A stretch of DNA of 64,000 bases from Candidatus Dormiibacter spiritus (lineage in GTDB: Bacteria > Chloroflexota > Dormibacteria > Dormibacterales > Dormibacteraceae). Positions 33,740-43,950 of this stretch are shown piece by piece; within the stretch, counting starts at the first letter, position 1, and every line of letters starts with the position of its first letter. The notes beneath the pieces were generated by a model. The model was not told the DNA's origin. It ran no database searches and saw nothing but the letters and a program-made list of their open reading frames with translations. Position numbers and translations under genes: made by a program. The DNA lies in the NCBI GenBank assembly GCA_003244185.1, contig QHBT01000009.1, positions 47,301 through 111,300 on the forward strand, written 5' to 3'.

Positions 33740-33759
33740 AACCCCCCACCCGGGGGGTT
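33740..33759 (+). terminator. Strong GC hairpin after the imuB operon
   Basis: AACCCCCC (33740-33747), loop ACCC, GGGGGGTT (33752-33759): a perfect 8-bp stem about 70 bp after the small gene. There is no U-run, so it may terminate part of the transcript or attenuate read-through into dnaE2. Confidence 0.45.
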
Positions 33760-33832
33760 CAACGATCATATTCAGGCGACGTAGACGTTGGCAACAGTGG
33801 TTGTGAAGATTCTGCCGTACGCCAGCAACTTA

Positions 33833-33845
33833 AGCTTCGCCGAAG
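33833..33845. promoter_or_regulatory. 13-bp palindrome upstream of dnaE2
   Basis: GCTTCG-C-CGAAGC, 15 bp before the dnaE2 ATG. It does not match the LexA box upstream of imuA, and no clear promoter is visible here. Confidence 0.3.
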
Positions 33846-33860
33846 CCACCGACCGCCCCC

Positions 33861-36800
33861 ATGAACCCCTACGTCGAGCTGCACTGCCACTCCAACTTCT
33901 CCTTCCTGGACGGCGGCTCCCACCCCCCTGAGCTGGCCCGGTGCGCCGCCGAGCTGGAGATGCCGGCCCTGGCGCTGACCGACACCGGCGGCGTCTACGG
34001 CGCCGTCCGCTTCCTCAACGCCTGCCGGCAGGTCGGCGTGCGGCCGATCATCGGCGCCTGCCTGGAAGTGGACGGCCAGGACCTCACCCTGCTGGCGCGC
34101 ACTTTCGCCGGCTACTCCAACCTCTGCCGCCTTCTGAGCCTGGCCCACAAAGATCAGCCCAAGGGTGAGGCCCGCACCACACTGGCCGCCCTGAGCGGGC
34201 TTTGCCGAGACCTCTTCATCCTCACCGCCACCGACGAGGAGGCGCGGCTCCGAGAGCTCCAGGAGGCGCTGGGTAGAGACCAGGTCTTCGTCGAGCTGCA
34301 GCATCACCTGCGCCCGGAGGACGACTGGCTCCTGGCCGGCCGGGCGGAGCTTGCCCGCCGCTGCCGGGCGCCGGTCCTCGCCACCAACGACGTCCGCTAC
34401 CACGATCGCTCCCGCCGGCCACTCCACGACGTGCTCACCGCCATTCGCCATCGCGCCACGCTGGAGACCGCCCGCCACCTCCTGCCGCCCAACTCAGAGC
34501 GAGTCCTGAAAAGCGGTGCCGATCTGAGGCAGCTATTCAAGGGCCAGGAGGAAGCGCTGGCCGCGACCTGGGACGTGGCCCAGGAGTGCAGGGTCGACCT
34601 GGACTTCCGCCGGGTTCGCTTCCCCGGCTATCCCGTGCCACCCGGAGAGACGCCCTTCAGTTACCTCTACCAACTCGCCCAACAGGGCGCCCGCCGGCGC
34701 TATCACCCCATCACGCCGGCCGTGGCGCGCCGGCTGCAGCGCGAGCTGGAGGTCATCGAGAAGACGGGTCTGGCCGAGTTCTTCCTCATCAACTGGGACC
34801 TGATGCGGTTTGGCAAAGAGCACGGCGTGCCCGGCCAGGGCCGAGGCTCGGCCGCTGACTCGATCATCGCCTACGTGCTCGGCATCACCCGGGTCGATCC
34901 GATCGAGCACAACCTGCTCTTCGAGCGCTTCCTGCACGAGGAGATGACAAGCGCCCCCGACATCGACATCGACTTTTCCACCGAGCACCGCGAGCAGGTG
35001 ATCCAATACGTCTACGACAAGTACGGCTGGGATCGGACCGGGATGGTCTGCAACGTAGTCACCTTCCGGCCTCGCATGGCGATCCGCCAGGTGGGCAAGG
35101 CGCTCGGGTTTCCGATCGACCTCATCGACCGCCTGGCCAAGGGCGTCGACCGCTGGTTCGAGGAGAACGTGGACACCGTGATCGAGACGGCCGGCGCCCC
35201 GCCCGAGCGGTTCGATTCTTCTCTCTGGCAGCACTTCCGGCGCCTGGTCCAGGAGGTACAGGGCTTCCCCCGCCACCTCTCCATCCATGTGGGCGGCATG
35301 CTGGTCACCGGCGAGCCGCTGGTGGACATCGTGCCGGTCGAGCCGGCCACCATGCCGGGCCGGGTGGTGGTCCAGTTCGACAAGAACGACATCGAGGATC
35401 TGGGTCTGATCAAGATCGACATGCTGGGCCTGCGCACGCTCTCGGTGGTCGCCGAGACACTGCAGCTGATCGAGCGTTCGACTGGGCGCCGGCCGGATCT
35501 GGACGAGCTGCCACTCAACGATGCCGAGGTCTATGAGATGTGCAGCCAGGCCGACACCATCGGCGTCTTCCAGATCGAGTCACGGGCGCAGATGATGACG
35601 CTGCCCCGCATCAAGCCGAACGCGTTCAACGATCTGGTGGTCGAGGTGGCGATCATCCGGCCGGGACCGATCCAGGGCAACGCCGTCCACCCCTACATCC
35701 GGCGCAAGCAGGGCCGGGAAGCTGTCACCTACGCGCACCCGCTGCTGGAGCCGGTCCTGCGCGACACGCTGGGCGTCATCCTCTACCAGGAGCAGATCCT
35801 GGAGATCGCAATGCAGGTGGCAGGCATGTCACCGGCCGGCGCCGACCGCTTCCGCCGCGCCATGACGCGGCACTTGAACCGGGTCGAGATGTCGTCTCTG
35901 GAGGGCGACTTCGTCAACGGCTGCCTTAGCAACGGCGTGCCTAAAGAGGTGGCCGATGAGCTCTTCAGCGCCGTCCAGGGCTTTGCCGTCTACGGCTTCT
36001 GCCGCTCCCACGCGGCAGCCTTTGCCCGCACCACCTATGAGACGGCCTGGCTCAAGCTGCACCACCCGGCCGAGTTCTGCTGCGGCCTCCTGAACAACCA
36101 GCCGATGGGCTTCTACCACCCGAGCGTGCTGGTGGAGGATGCCAAGCGGCATGGCGTGAAAGTGCTGCCGGTGGACGTCAACCGGTCGGTCGAGCGCTGC
36201 CTGCCGGTGCCGGTCCAGCCGGGCGAGGCGCCGAGCTTGCGGATCGGCTTCAACTACCTGCGGGATCTGGGCGAGCCGGGCCGGCTGGCGATCGTCCAGG
36301 AGCGGGAGCGCGGCGGCGCCTACCGCTCCCTCGACGACTTCCTGGAGCGGCTGCGCGGCGCTCCTCTCAATCCGAAGGCTGTGGTCAATCTGGTCATGAT
36401 CGGCGCCTTCGACGCGCTGCACGGCGTGATGCGGCCCGAAGCCTCTCCCCGCCGCGCTCTGCTCTGGGGCTGGCAGGAGCGCTGGGACGGCCGGGGCCTG
36501 CGCCGCAAGCTCGAACAGCAGCCCGAGCTGCGCCTGCCCGCCGCCGCTCCCCCACTGCCCAGCCTGAGCGAAGAGGAGGCCACTCGACTGGAGTACCGCA
36601 TCGCCAATGTCTCCACCGGCCGCCATCTCATCGAGTTCCACCGCGAACAGCTGCAGGCGCTGGGCGTCCTGATCTCAAGCGAAGCGCTGAGGCAGCCGGC
36701 GGGACGCCTGATCAGGGTGGGCGGGCTGGTAATCACCCGCCAGGCGCCGTCGACTGCCAATCAGATCCGCTTCTTCACCCTGGAGGACGAGCGGGGCCAC

Positions 36801-36980
36801 GTAAACCTGACGATCAAGCCTGAGGTGTACCAGCAATACCGCCGGGAAGCGTCGGCCCCGGTGCTGGTGGTGGATGGCAAGGTTCAGACTCAGGACGGCG
36901 TCTGGTCACTCCTGGTGACCAAGATCGCCGCCCTGCCCGGCGCCAGCAAGGAAACCTCCCACTCACACGATTACAAGTAG
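33861..36980 (+). CDS. dnaE2: Error-prone DNA polymerase III alpha subunit, DnaE2/ImuC
   Basis: 1039 aa. N-terminal PHP domain (VELHCHSNFSFLDGGSHP), polymerase palm with GRGSAADSIIAYVLGIT and the catalytic aspartates in PDIDIDFS (about 366-372), fingers region, tandem HhH, and a C-terminal OB-fold domain (RVGGLVITRQ). The length and lack of an extended C-terminal tail match DnaE2 rather than the replicative DnaE1. With ImuA and ImuB it carries out SOS-induced translesion synthesis. It lies 192 bp downstream of the small mutasome gene and could be read from the SOS promoter or from its own. Confidence 0.92.
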   Translation: MNPYVELHCHSNFSFLDGGSHPPELARCAAELEMPALALTDTGGVYGAVRFLNACRQVGVRPIIGACLEVDGQDLTLLARTFAGYSNLCRLLSLAHKDQPKGEARTTLAALSGLCRDLFILTATDEEARLRELQEALGRDQVFVELQHHLRPEDDWLLAGRAELARRCRAPVLATNDVRYHDRSRRPLHDVLTAIRHRATLETARHLLPPNSERVLKSGADLRQLFKGQEEALAATWDVAQECRVDLDFRRVRFPGYPVPPGETPFSYLYQLAQQGARRRYHPITPAVARRLQRELEVIEKTGLAEFFLINWDLMRFGKEHGVPGQGRGSAADSIIAYVLGITRVDPIEHNLLFERFLHEEMTSAPDIDIDFSTEHREQVIQYVYDKYGWDRTGMVCNVVTFRPRMAIRQVGKALGFPIDLIDRLAKGVDRWFEENVDTVIETAGAPPERFDSSLWQHFRRLVQEVQGFPRHLSIHVGGMLVTGEPLVDIVPVEPATMPGRVVVQFDKNDIEDLGLIKIDMLGLRTLSVVAETLQLIERSTGRRPDLDELPLNDAEVYEMCSQADTIGVFQIESRAQMMTLPRIKPNAFNDLVVEVAIIRPGPIQGNAVHPYIRRKQGREAVTYAHPLLEPVLRDTLGVILYQEQILEIAMQVAGMSPAGADRFRRAMTRHLNRVEMSSLEGDFVNGCLSNGVPKEVADELFSAVQGFAVYGFCRSHAAAFARTTYETAWLKLHHPAEFCCGLLNNQPMGFYHPSVLVEDAKRHGVKVLPVDVNRSVERCLPVPVQPGEAPSLRIGFNYLRDLGEPGRLAIVQERERGGAYRSLDDFLERLRGAPLNPKAVVNLVMIGAFDALHGVMRPEASPRRALLWGWQERWDGRGLRRKLEQQPELRLPAAAPPLPSLSEEEATRLEYRIANVSTGRHLIEFHREQLQALGVLISSEALRQPAGRLIRVGGLVITRQAPSTANQIRFFTLEDERGHVNLTIKPEVYQQYRREASAPVLVVDGKVQTQDGVWSLLVTKIAALPGASKETSHSHDYK

Positions 36981-37011
36981 TCCACCCAACGCACAGGCGG
37001 ACCAAGAAAGC

Positions 37012-37051
37012 AGGCTGGCGCCGTGTGATTGTGGAAGCGAATAGCCAGCCT
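37012..37051 (+). terminator. Hairpin downstream of dnaE2
   Basis: AGGCTGGC (37012-37019) pairs with GCCAGCCT (37044-37051) and is followed by TCTCC. The loop is 24 nt. It lies between the dnaE2 stop and the esterase start and may end the mutasome transcript. Confidence 0.4.
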
Positions 37052-37076
37052 TCTCCGCCCTCATACTGAGGCCGCA

Positions 37077-37979
37077 ATGCCGCTCGATCCCCAGGCCGCC
37101 ACGTATCTTCGCCGCCAGGCGGAGCTGGGGATCCCGGCCACCTCCAAGCTCCCGCCGGCCGAGGCGCGGCGGCTGATGGAGGACGGGACTGCCGTCAACT
37201 GGGGCGAGTTGGAGCCGATCGCACGGGTGCGGGATGAAGTGGTCAGCGGCGTCCCGATCCGGATCTACGAGGCCGAGCCGGACAGAGCTGCGCCCATCCT
37301 GCTCTGGATGCACGGCGGCGGCTGGGTGTGCGGTTCGCTCCAAACCCATGAGGGGGTCTGCCGCAACCTCGCCAACCGGACCGGCCTGCGCGTCGTCTCG
37401 ATCGGCTACCGGCTGGCGCCGGAGCATCCCTTTCCTGCCGCCGTCGAGGACTGTTGGGCAGTGTTGCGCTGGGCTGCCCAGGAGGCGCCGGAAGTGGCAG
37501 TCGCCGGCGACAGCGCAGGCGGCAACCTGGCAGCCGTCCTGGCGTTGAAGGCCCGAGACGCCGGCACGCCTCTCGCGGCGCAGCTGCTCATCTACCCGGT
37601 GATGGACCAGGACCTCGCGACGGCCTCGTACGAAAGGAACGCGGAGGGCTATGGCCTGACGCGGGACTCGATGCGCTGGTACTGGGATCACTACCTGAAC
37701 GGTGCTGAGGGCACCCAGCCCGACGCTTCCCCGCTCCGAGCGGGCTCACTGACCGGCGTCGCGCCCGCGCTGGTGATGGCCTGCGAGTACGACGTGCTGT
37801 ACGACGAGGGGCTCGCTTACGCGAGGCGGCTGCGGGAGGCGGGCGTGCCGATCCAGGTCAGCGATCAGCGGGGCATGATCCACGGCTTCCTCCGCATGCA
37901 TGCGATCTTGGACAGGAGCGAGTCGGCGCTGGCGGAATGCGCCGCCTTTCTCGCCCAGCACCTCAACAGTCCTGACTGA
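37077..37979 (+). CDS. HSL-family alpha/beta-hydrolase (esterase)
   Basis: 300 aa carboxylesterase/lipase of the hormone-sensitive-lipase group. The oxyanion motif HGGGWVCGS, the nucleophile Ser in VAGDSAGGNLA and the C-terminal His in GMIHGFLRM, with the Asp in CEYDVLYDEG, complete the catalytic set. ATG at 37077 gives the normal N-terminus; an upstream frame reaches 37029 but adds nothing conserved. Single gene, convergent with hutF. Confidence 0.85.
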   Translation: MPLDPQAATYLRRQAELGIPATSKLPPAEARRLMEDGTAVNWGELEPIARVRDEVVSGVPIRIYEAEPDRAAPILLWMHGGGWVCGSLQTHEGVCRNLANRTGLRVVSIGYRLAPEHPFPAAVEDCWAVLRWAAQEAPEVAVAGDSAGGNLAAVLALKARDAGTPLAAQLLIYPVMDQDLATASYERNAEGYGLTRDSMRWYWDHYLNGAEGTQPDASPLRAGSLTGVAPALVMACEYDVLYDEGLAYARRLREAGVPIQVSDQRGMIHGFLRMHAILDRSESALAECAAFLAQHLNSPD

Positions 37980-38005
37980 AGCGTCTTGACGGTGCGTTTT
38001 TGGCC

Positions 38006-39340
38006 TCACCGCCAGAGCGGTTCGACGGCAGCCTGCAGCGCACGGCCGATGTCGCCCAGCCGGTGGCGGCCCTCTTTGACTATCAGCCGGCCGTCGACCA
38101 GCACAGTGTCGACGTCCGCCGCGGTGGCGCTGAACAGCACCTGAGCCGGATCGCTGCCGGCAGTGCGCGCACTGTCCAGCCGCACAGCTACCAGGTCAGC
38201 TCGCTCCCCCACCGCCAGGCGGCCGGCCTCTGGAAAGCCGAGCGCTTCATGCCGCGTCAGCGCCGCCAGCAGCTCCCGGGGAGCGAACCGGCCCCGCCGG
38301 CCGCTGCCCAGCCGCTCGTCCATCTCCAGCGACCGCGCCTCCTCCAGCAGGTCGATGATCGCGTGCTGGTCACTGCCCAGCGAGAGCCTGACGCCCGCCT
38401 CATGAAGCTGCAGCGCGGGTCCGATGCCGTCGGCCAGGTCTCGCTCAGTGGTGGGGCAAAGGCAAGCCTGCGCTGAGGTGTCACCGAGCAGCGCCACATC
38501 ATCCTGGCTGACGTGCGTCGCGTGCACTGCGGTGGTTAGCGGGCTCAGAGCTCCTTCGTTCTGCAGGAGAGCGGCCGGGCTGCAGCCGTAGAAGGCGCGG
38601 CAGACGTCGTTCTCCGCCGGCTGCTCCGAAAGGTGGACGTGCAGCGGCACGCCGGCCGCGGCTGCAGTGGCGGCGCGGATCGAGGCAGCAGGCACCGCCC
38701 GCACCGAGTGCAGGGCCGCTCCGATGACCGCCGTGTCGGAGCCGGCAAGGCGCGCGAAACGGCCGGCCCAGCCCTCAACGTCACCGTCGCCGAAGCGCAG
38801 CTGGACGCCTTCGAGCGGCGTGTGGCCCGAACCGGTCAGACCGCCAGCGAGATAGCACGCGTCCAGCAGGGCAATCCGGATGCCGGCCTCGCGCGCCGCC
38901 TGCAGCAGCGCCTCGCCCATGGCGTTGGGATCGGCGTACGGCACGCCGCCCGGGGCGTGGTGCAGGTAGTGGAACTCGCCCACCGCAGTGACGCCGGTCA
39001 GAGCCATCTCCGCATACGTCGCTCGCGCCAGCTCCAGATAGCTGTCGGGCGTAAGGCGCTCGGCTACCGCGTACATCCGCTCCCGCCAGCTCCAGAAGGT
39101 GCCGCCGGAATCGTGAGTGCGGCCGCGCAGCGCGCGCTGGAAGGCGTGGCTGTGGACGTTGGCGAACCCAGGCAGGGCGATCCCGGGCAGCCGCTCGGCG
39201 CCGGCCTGCGAGGCGTTGGGAGTGACAGCTGTGAAGCGGCCGCCGGCAACATCGAACAACACGTCGCGGGCGTGCCCCTGGGGCAGCAGGGCGTGCTCGG
39301 CGAACCAGCTCTGCGCCGTGGCGCGATCCGCTTCAGCCAC
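38006..39340 (-). CDS. hutF: Formimidoylglutamate deiminase
   Basis: 444 aa amidohydrolase that converts N-formimino-L-glutamate to N-formyl-L-glutamate and ammonia in histidine degradation. Metal ligands: HSHAFQRALRGR after the conserved PGFANV, a second His in VPLHVHLSEQP, and ASP-containing SLGSDQH near the C-terminus. The sequence FWSWRERMY and FHYLHH are typical of HutF rather than of guanine or cytosine deaminases. It follows hutU after 26 bp, so the two make an operon; hutH, hutI and hutG are not in the window. Confidence 0.88.
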   Translation of the reverse strand: MAEADRATAQSWFAEHALLPQGHARDVLFDVAGGRFTAVTPNASQAGAERLPGIALPGFANVHSHAFQRALRGRTHDSGGTFWSWRERMYAVAERLTPDSYLELARATYAEMALTGVTAVGEFHYLHHAPGGVPYADPNAMGEALLQAAREAGIRIALLDACYLAGGLTGSGHTPLEGVQLRFGDGDVEGWAGRFARLAGSDTAVIGAALHSVRAVPAASIRAATAAAAGVPLHVHLSEQPAENDVCRAFYGCSPAALLQNEGALSPLTTAVHATHVSQDDVALLGDTSAQACLCPTTERDLADGIGPALQLHEAGVRLSLGSDQHAIIDLLEEARSLEMDERLGSGRRGRFAPRELLAALTRHEALGFPEAGRLAVGERADLVAVRLDSARTAGSDPAQVLFSATAADVDTVLVDGRLIVKEGRHRLGDIGRALQAAVEPLWR

Positions 39341-39366
39341 TCGAGCTGGGTCCAGCGGTCGCCCGC

Positions 39367-41022
39367 CTAACCCTCACGCATGGGCACCCGCACGCCCCGC
39401 TCAACCGCCACCTGGTCGGCCAGCTCATAGCCGGCGTCGACATGCCTGATCACGCCCATGCCCGGGTCGTTGGTCAGCACCCGCTCGATCTTCTGGCGAG
39501 CCAGCTCGGTGCCGTCGGCCACTGTCACCTGACCTGCGTGAATCGACCTGCCGATGCCCACACCGCCGCCGTGGTGGATGGAAACCCAGCTGGCGCCGCT
39601 GGCGGTGTTGACCAGGGCGTTGAGCAGCGGCCAGTCAGCTATGGCGTCGGAGCCGTCGGCCATGGCCTCGGTTTCCCGGTAGGGAGAAGCCACAGAGCCG
39701 CAGTCGAGATGGTCGCGGCCGATCACTATCGGCGCCACCAGCTCACCTGAAGCGACCATCTCGTTGAAGCGCAGGCCGGCCAGATGCCGCTCGCCGTAGC
39801 CCAGCCAGCAGATCCGCGCCGGCAGTCCCTGGAAGCTGACGCGGTCCTGCGCCGCCCGCAGCCAGCGCTGCAGGTGGTCGTTCTCGGGGAAGAGCTTCAG
39901 CACCGCCTCATCGGTTGCGAAGATGTCGTCAGGATCGCCGGAGAGCGCTGCCCAGCGGAACGGCCCCTTGCCCTCGCAGAAGAGGGGCCGGATGTAGGCG
40001 GGCACGAAGCCGGGGAAGTCGAACGCCCGCTCGTAGCCGGCCTCGCGTGCCTCGGCTCGGATCGAGTTGCCGTAGTCGAAGACCTCAGCTCCGGACGCGA
40101 GGAAGCCGACCATCGCCTCCACGTGCTTCGCCATCGACTCGCGGGCTCGGGTGGTGAAGGCCTGCGGATCGCGCTTGCGGTATTCTTCCCACTCCTCGAA
40201 CGCCACCCCTTCGGGGAGATAGGCGAGTGGATCGTGGGCAGAGGTCTGGTCGGTCACGATGTCCACAGCGATGCCCCGCCGCAACAGCTCCGGGAGGACG
40301 GTGGCGCAGTTGCCGACCAGGCCGATGGAACGGGCTGACCGCTCCCGCTTGGCGGCCAGGCAGCGCGAGATCGCGTCGTCCAGGTCGTGGGTCAGCTCAT
40401 CCAGGTACCAGTGCTTCACCCGCCGCTGCAGCCGGCTGGCGTCGACATCCACCACCAGGCAGACGCCACCGTTCAGGGTCACGGCCAGCGGCTGGGCGCC
40501 CCCCATGCCGCCGCAGCCGCCGGTCACAGTCAGCGTGCCGGCCAGCGAGCCGCCAAAGCGCTTGGCGGCCACCGCGGCGAAGGTCTCGTAGGTGCCCTGC
40601 AGGATGCCCTGGGTGCCGATGTAGATCCAGGAGCCGGCTGTCATCTGGCCGTACATGGTCAGACCGAGCTGCTCCAGGCGGCGAAACTCAGGCCAGTTCG
40701 CCCAGTCGCCGACCAGGTTGGAGTTGGCGATCAGCACGCGAGGCGCCCACTCGTGCGTCCGCATCACGCCGATCGGTTTGCCCGACTGGACCAGCAGCGT
40801 CTCGTCTTCCTGGAGGGTGGTCAGCGTGCGGACAATGGCGTCATAGGCCGCCCAGCTCCGCGCTGCCCGGCCGGTGCCGCCGTAGACAACCAGGTCCTCC
40901 GGCCGCTCGGCCACGTCGGGGTCCAGGTTGTTCATGAGCATGCGCAGCGGCGCCTCCGTCTGCCAGGAGCGAGCTGTCAGTGCTGTGCCGCGCGGGGAGC
41001 GGACCGTCCGGGCGCCTTCCAT
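39367..41022 (-). CDS. hutU: Urocanate hydratase
   Basis: 551 aa NAD-dependent enzyme that hydrates urocanate to imidazolonepropionate. Family motifs are strong: [43 protein letters not shown] (NAD-binding) and the active-site segment [15 protein letters not shown]. Length matches the usual 550-560. A good ribosome site (AAGGAG, 5 nt spacer) precedes the ATG. It is followed by hutF and preceded on the same strand by purA. Confidence 0.95.
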   Translation of the reverse strand: MEGARTVRSPRGTALTARSWQTEAPLRMLMNNLDPDVAERPEDLVVYGGTGRAARSWAAYDAIVRTLTTLQEDETLLVQSGKPIGVMRTHEWAPRVLIANSNLVGDWANWPEFRRLEQLGLTMYGQMTAGSWIYIGTQGILQGTYETFAAVAAKRFGGSLAGTLTVTGGCGGMGGAQPLAVTLNGGVCLVVDVDASRLQRRVKHWYLDELTHDLDDAISRCLAAKRERSARSIGLVGNCATVLPELLRRGIAVDIVTDQTSAHDPLAYLPEGVAFEEWEEYRKRDPQAFTTRARESMAKHVEAMVGFLASGAEVFDYGNSIRAEAREAGYERAFDFPGFVPAYIRPLFCEGKGPFRWAALSGDPDDIFATDEAVLKLFPENDHLQRWLRAAQDRVSFQGLPARICWLGYGERHLAGLRFNEMVASGELVAPIVIGRDHLDCGSVASPYRETEAMADGSDAIADWPLLNALVNTASGASWVSIHHGGGVGIGRSIHAGQVTVADGTELARQKIERVLTNDPGMGVIRHVDAGYELADQVAVERGVRVPMREG

Positions 41023-41108
41023 CGCTTCTCCTTATCCCTGCAGTGCGCGGCGTTTCAAGGTCAGCTGAATTATCCCGCGCGGCCGCCCAGCGGGCGACGA
41101 ACCGCCCG

Positions 41109-42398
41109 CTATCCGAAGAAGCTGCGCTTCCTCATGATGAACTGGTCGCGCCGCGGTCCGACGCCGATCAGATCGATCGACGCGCCGGCCACCTCCTCGA
41201 GCCGCTCAACGTAGACGCGGCAGTTCGCGGGCAGGTCGTCCCAGGTCCTGCACTGGCCGATGGGAGCCTGCCAGCCAGGCATGCTGACGTAGCGTGGTTC
41301 ACAGTGCTTCAGATGCGAGATGTTGGCCATGGGGTGATCGTGCACCTTGCCCCGGAACTCGTAGTTGGTGCAGACGCCAACCTCCGGCAGCTCGTCGAGC
41401 ACGTCCAGCTTGGTCAGCGCCATGGACTCGGCGCCGTTCACCCTGACGGCGTAGCGCGCCACCGGCCCATCGAACCAGCCGACCCGCCGGGCCCGGCCGG
41501 TGACAGTGCCAAACTCGGCGCCCTTCTCCCGGATCTGATCCCCTGTGCTGTCGGTCAGCTCGGTGGGCAAGGGCCCGTAGCCGACGCGCGTGGTGTAGGC
41601 CTTGCAGACGACCAGGCTCAGGTCGACTCTGGTCGGCGGGATACCGGAACCGGTCAGCGCCCCGCCAGCGGTGGTGTTGGAGGAGGTGACGTAGGGATAG
41701 GTGCCGAGATCCAGATCCAGCATGGTGGCCTGGGCGCCTTCGAGCAGGATGTTGGCCTTGCGCTCGAGGGCGTCCTGAACCAGCGGATAGACGTCTCTGA
41801 TGTAGGGATTGAGACGCTCGGCGTAGTGCTTGTACTCGGCCAGCATCTCCTCCCAGTCGAAGGTCCTGTCGCGGTAGAGGTCGGTCAGGATGGGGTTCTT
41901 GACCTGACCCACCACGAAGTCCAGCTTCTTGCGCATGAAAGCTTCCTTCTGCAGGTCGCCGATCCGAAAGCCGATCCGCCGGATCTTGTCCGAGTAGGCG
42001 GGACCGATCCCCCGCCGGGTCGTGCCCAGGCGATCGTCACCGCGCACTCCCTCCTCCAGCTGGTCGAAGACCGGGTGGTAGCCCATCACCATATGGGCCC
42101 GCTCGCTGATCACCAGATTGTCGGGTTCGATCCCGCGCTCACGGAGCTGATCGATCTCGCGGATCAGCACCCGGGGATCGGCCACCACGCCGTGGCCGAT
42201 GACGCAGGTCACGTGCGGATAGAGGATCCCGCTTGGCAGCAGCTGGAACTTGAACTCGCCGTCCTCCGTGACCACCGTGTGGCCGGCGTTGGCGCCACCC
42301 TGTGGTCGGACTATCATGTCCGCCCTCTCGGCCAAAAGATCGATCACCTTCCCCTTGCCCTCGTCGCCCCACTGGGCGCCGGCGATGATGATGACCAT
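41109..42398 (-). CDS. purA: Adenylosuccinate synthetase
   Basis: 429 aa, first step from IMP to AMP (IMP + Asp + GTP). Begins MVIIIAGAQWGDEGKGKVIDLL with the family P-loop, then GGANAGHTV, the GIGPAYSDKIRR motif and the C-terminal GTP-base segment. Full length. It lies downstream of dnaB on the minus strand (80-bp gap), an order seen in several high-GC phyla. Confidence 0.95.
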   Translation of the reverse strand: MVIIIAGAQWGDEGKGKVIDLLAERADMIVRPQGGANAGHTVVTEDGEFKFQLLPSGILYPHVTCVIGHGVVADPRVLIREIDQLRERGIEPDNLVISERAHMVMGYHPVFDQLEEGVRGDDRLGTTRRGIGPAYSDKIRRIGFRIGDLQKEAFMRKKLDFVVGQVKNPILTDLYRDRTFDWEEMLAEYKHYAERLNPYIRDVYPLVQDALERKANILLEGAQATMLDLDLGTYPYVTSSNTTAGGALTGSGIPPTRVDLSLVVCKAYTTRVGYGPLPTELTDSTGDQIREKGAEFGTVTGRARRVGWFDGPVARYAVRVNGAESMALTKLDVLDELPEVGVCTNYEFRGKVHDHPMANISHLKHCEPRYVSMPGWQAPIGQCRTWDDLPANCRVYVERLEEVAGASIDLIGVGPRRDQFIMRKRSFFG

Positions 42399-42478
42399 CA
42401 GCGGGCCGCTTCGGGGCGCACCTGGTCGATTTCAGCTCTCACGGTGGCCAATTAAAGCCGGGCCGCAGGGCAGGGTGC

Positions 42479-43858
42479 TCAGGGCCGGCCGGAGGCGGGA
42501 TCCAGCTGGCGATGGCTGATGTTCTCGAACCGCGTCAGCTCCCGCCGGAAGAAGAGCTCCACCATGCCGGTCGGGCCGTTGCGATGCTTGGCGACTATCA
42601 CCTCGGCGATGCCGGGCTTCTCCGACTTCTCGCGGTTGTAGTACTCGTCCCGATAGAGGAACATCACTATGTCACTGTCCTGTTCGATCGAACCCGATTC
42701 GCGAAGATCGCTCAGGATCGGTCGCTTGTCGGGGCGCGCCTCGGGGGCGCGGGAGAGCTGGGAGATGGCCAGCACAGGAACCTTCAGCTCGCGCGCGATC
42801 GACTTGAGCGAGCGGGAGATGGCGGAGACCTCCTGCACGCGGTTGGAGTCGTCGCCCCGCGTGCGCCCCGTCATCAGCTGCAGGTAGTCGACGATGATCA
42901 TCTGCACCCCCTCGCGGCTCTTCGCCTGCCGCGACTTGAGACGCAGGGTCAGGTCGTCAAGGCTGGGCACGTCATCGATGAAGATGGGCGCGTCGCCCAG
43001 CGGGCCCATCGCCCCGGCCAGCCGCTCGTACTCGTTGTCACTCAGCAGCCCGCGGTGCATGCGCTGGGCGTCGATCTGCGCCTGCTCCGAGAGCATCCGC
43101 TCGACCAGCTGCTCCTTGGACATCTCTAGGCTGAATATGGCTATCGGCTGCTTTTGCTGAACCGCGGCATGCAGAGCGACATTGAGAACGAAAGACGTCT
43201 TGCCCATCGCCGGGCGACCGGCGATCACTATCAGGTCCGACTCCTTGAACCCATTGGTCAGCCGGTCCAGATCGTGAAAGCCGCTGGGCACGCCTATCAC
43301 GCCACCGCCTGACGCCATCTGGGCGTCGATCCGATCCATGGCCGGCTTGAGCAAGGTGTAGATGTGCTCCAGGCCGCCGCCCACTCTGTCGTCGGAGATC
43401 GCATAGACATGCGATTGGGCTGTGTTGACAGCCTCCTCGGCGTCCAGCCCGTCCTCGTAGCCGAGCTGGGTCACCTGGCCGCCGACGGCTATGAGACGCC
43501 GCTTGTAGGCCTTGTCCTTGACTATGCGGGCGTAGTACTCGGCGTTCCCGGCGGTGGGCACCGACTCCTGCAGCAGAGCCAGCTGGGCCCGGCCGCCGAC
43601 GCGCTCCAGCACTCCCATCTTGTCCAGCTCGGCGGCGACCGTGATGTTGTCGATCGGCTCCCCCTCGCGAAAGAGTGTCAGCGCGGCCCGGTAGATCTGG
43701 CCGTGGTTCTCGCGGTAGAAGTCCTCGGCTTGGAGGAAGTCCAGGATCCGCGTGATCGCAGCGGGGTCGAGCAAAACCGCCCCCAGTACCGAGCTCTCGG
43801 CCTCCAGGTCCTGGGGCGGAACTCGCCCTTCGGTCCAGCCGGGGCGGACGACTGCCAT
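42479..43858 (-). CDS. dnaB: Replicative DNA helicase
   Basis: 459 aa hexameric 5'-3' helicase. N-terminal primase-interacting domain starting PPQDLEAESSVLGAVLLDP, linker helix, and RecA-like domain with Walker A GRPAMGKTSF, Walker B MIIVDYLQLM and the arginine-finger region EQDSDIVMFLYRDEYYN. No intein. It follows rplI after 92 bp, as in most bacteria; ribosome site AGGAAAGG precedes the ATG. Confidence 0.96.
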   Translation of the reverse strand: MAVVRPGWTEGRVPPQDLEAESSVLGAVLLDPAAITRILDFLQAEDFYRENHGQIYRAALTLFREGEPIDNITVAAELDKMGVLERVGGRAQLALLQESVPTAGNAEYYARIVKDKAYKRRLIAVGGQVTQLGYEDGLDAEEAVNTAQSHVYAISDDRVGGGLEHIYTLLKPAMDRIDAQMASGGGVIGVPSGFHDLDRLTNGFKESDLIVIAGRPAMGKTSFVLNVALHAAVQQKQPIAIFSLEMSKEQLVERMLSEQAQIDAQRMHRGLLSDNEYERLAGAMGPLGDAPIFIDDVPSLDDLTLRLKSRQAKSREGVQMIIVDYLQLMTGRTRGDDSNRVQEVSAISRSLKSIARELKVPVLAISQLSRAPEARPDKRPILSDLRESGSIEQDSDIVMFLYRDEYYNREKSEKPGIAEVIVAKHRNGPTGMVELFFRRELTRFENISHRQLDPASGRP

Positions 43859-43950
43859 CGCCTTTCCTGGCCTAAGCAGCGATCAGGCGGTGGCGCCCTG
43901 CTGGCATCGCTCCCGGCCGGTCGACCCCGCACTCAACCTGGTGCGCCGCA

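Noticed and set aside
40980..42455. 491-codon plus-strand frame opposite purA
   Set aside because: Antisense shadow of a full-length PurA with all motifs.
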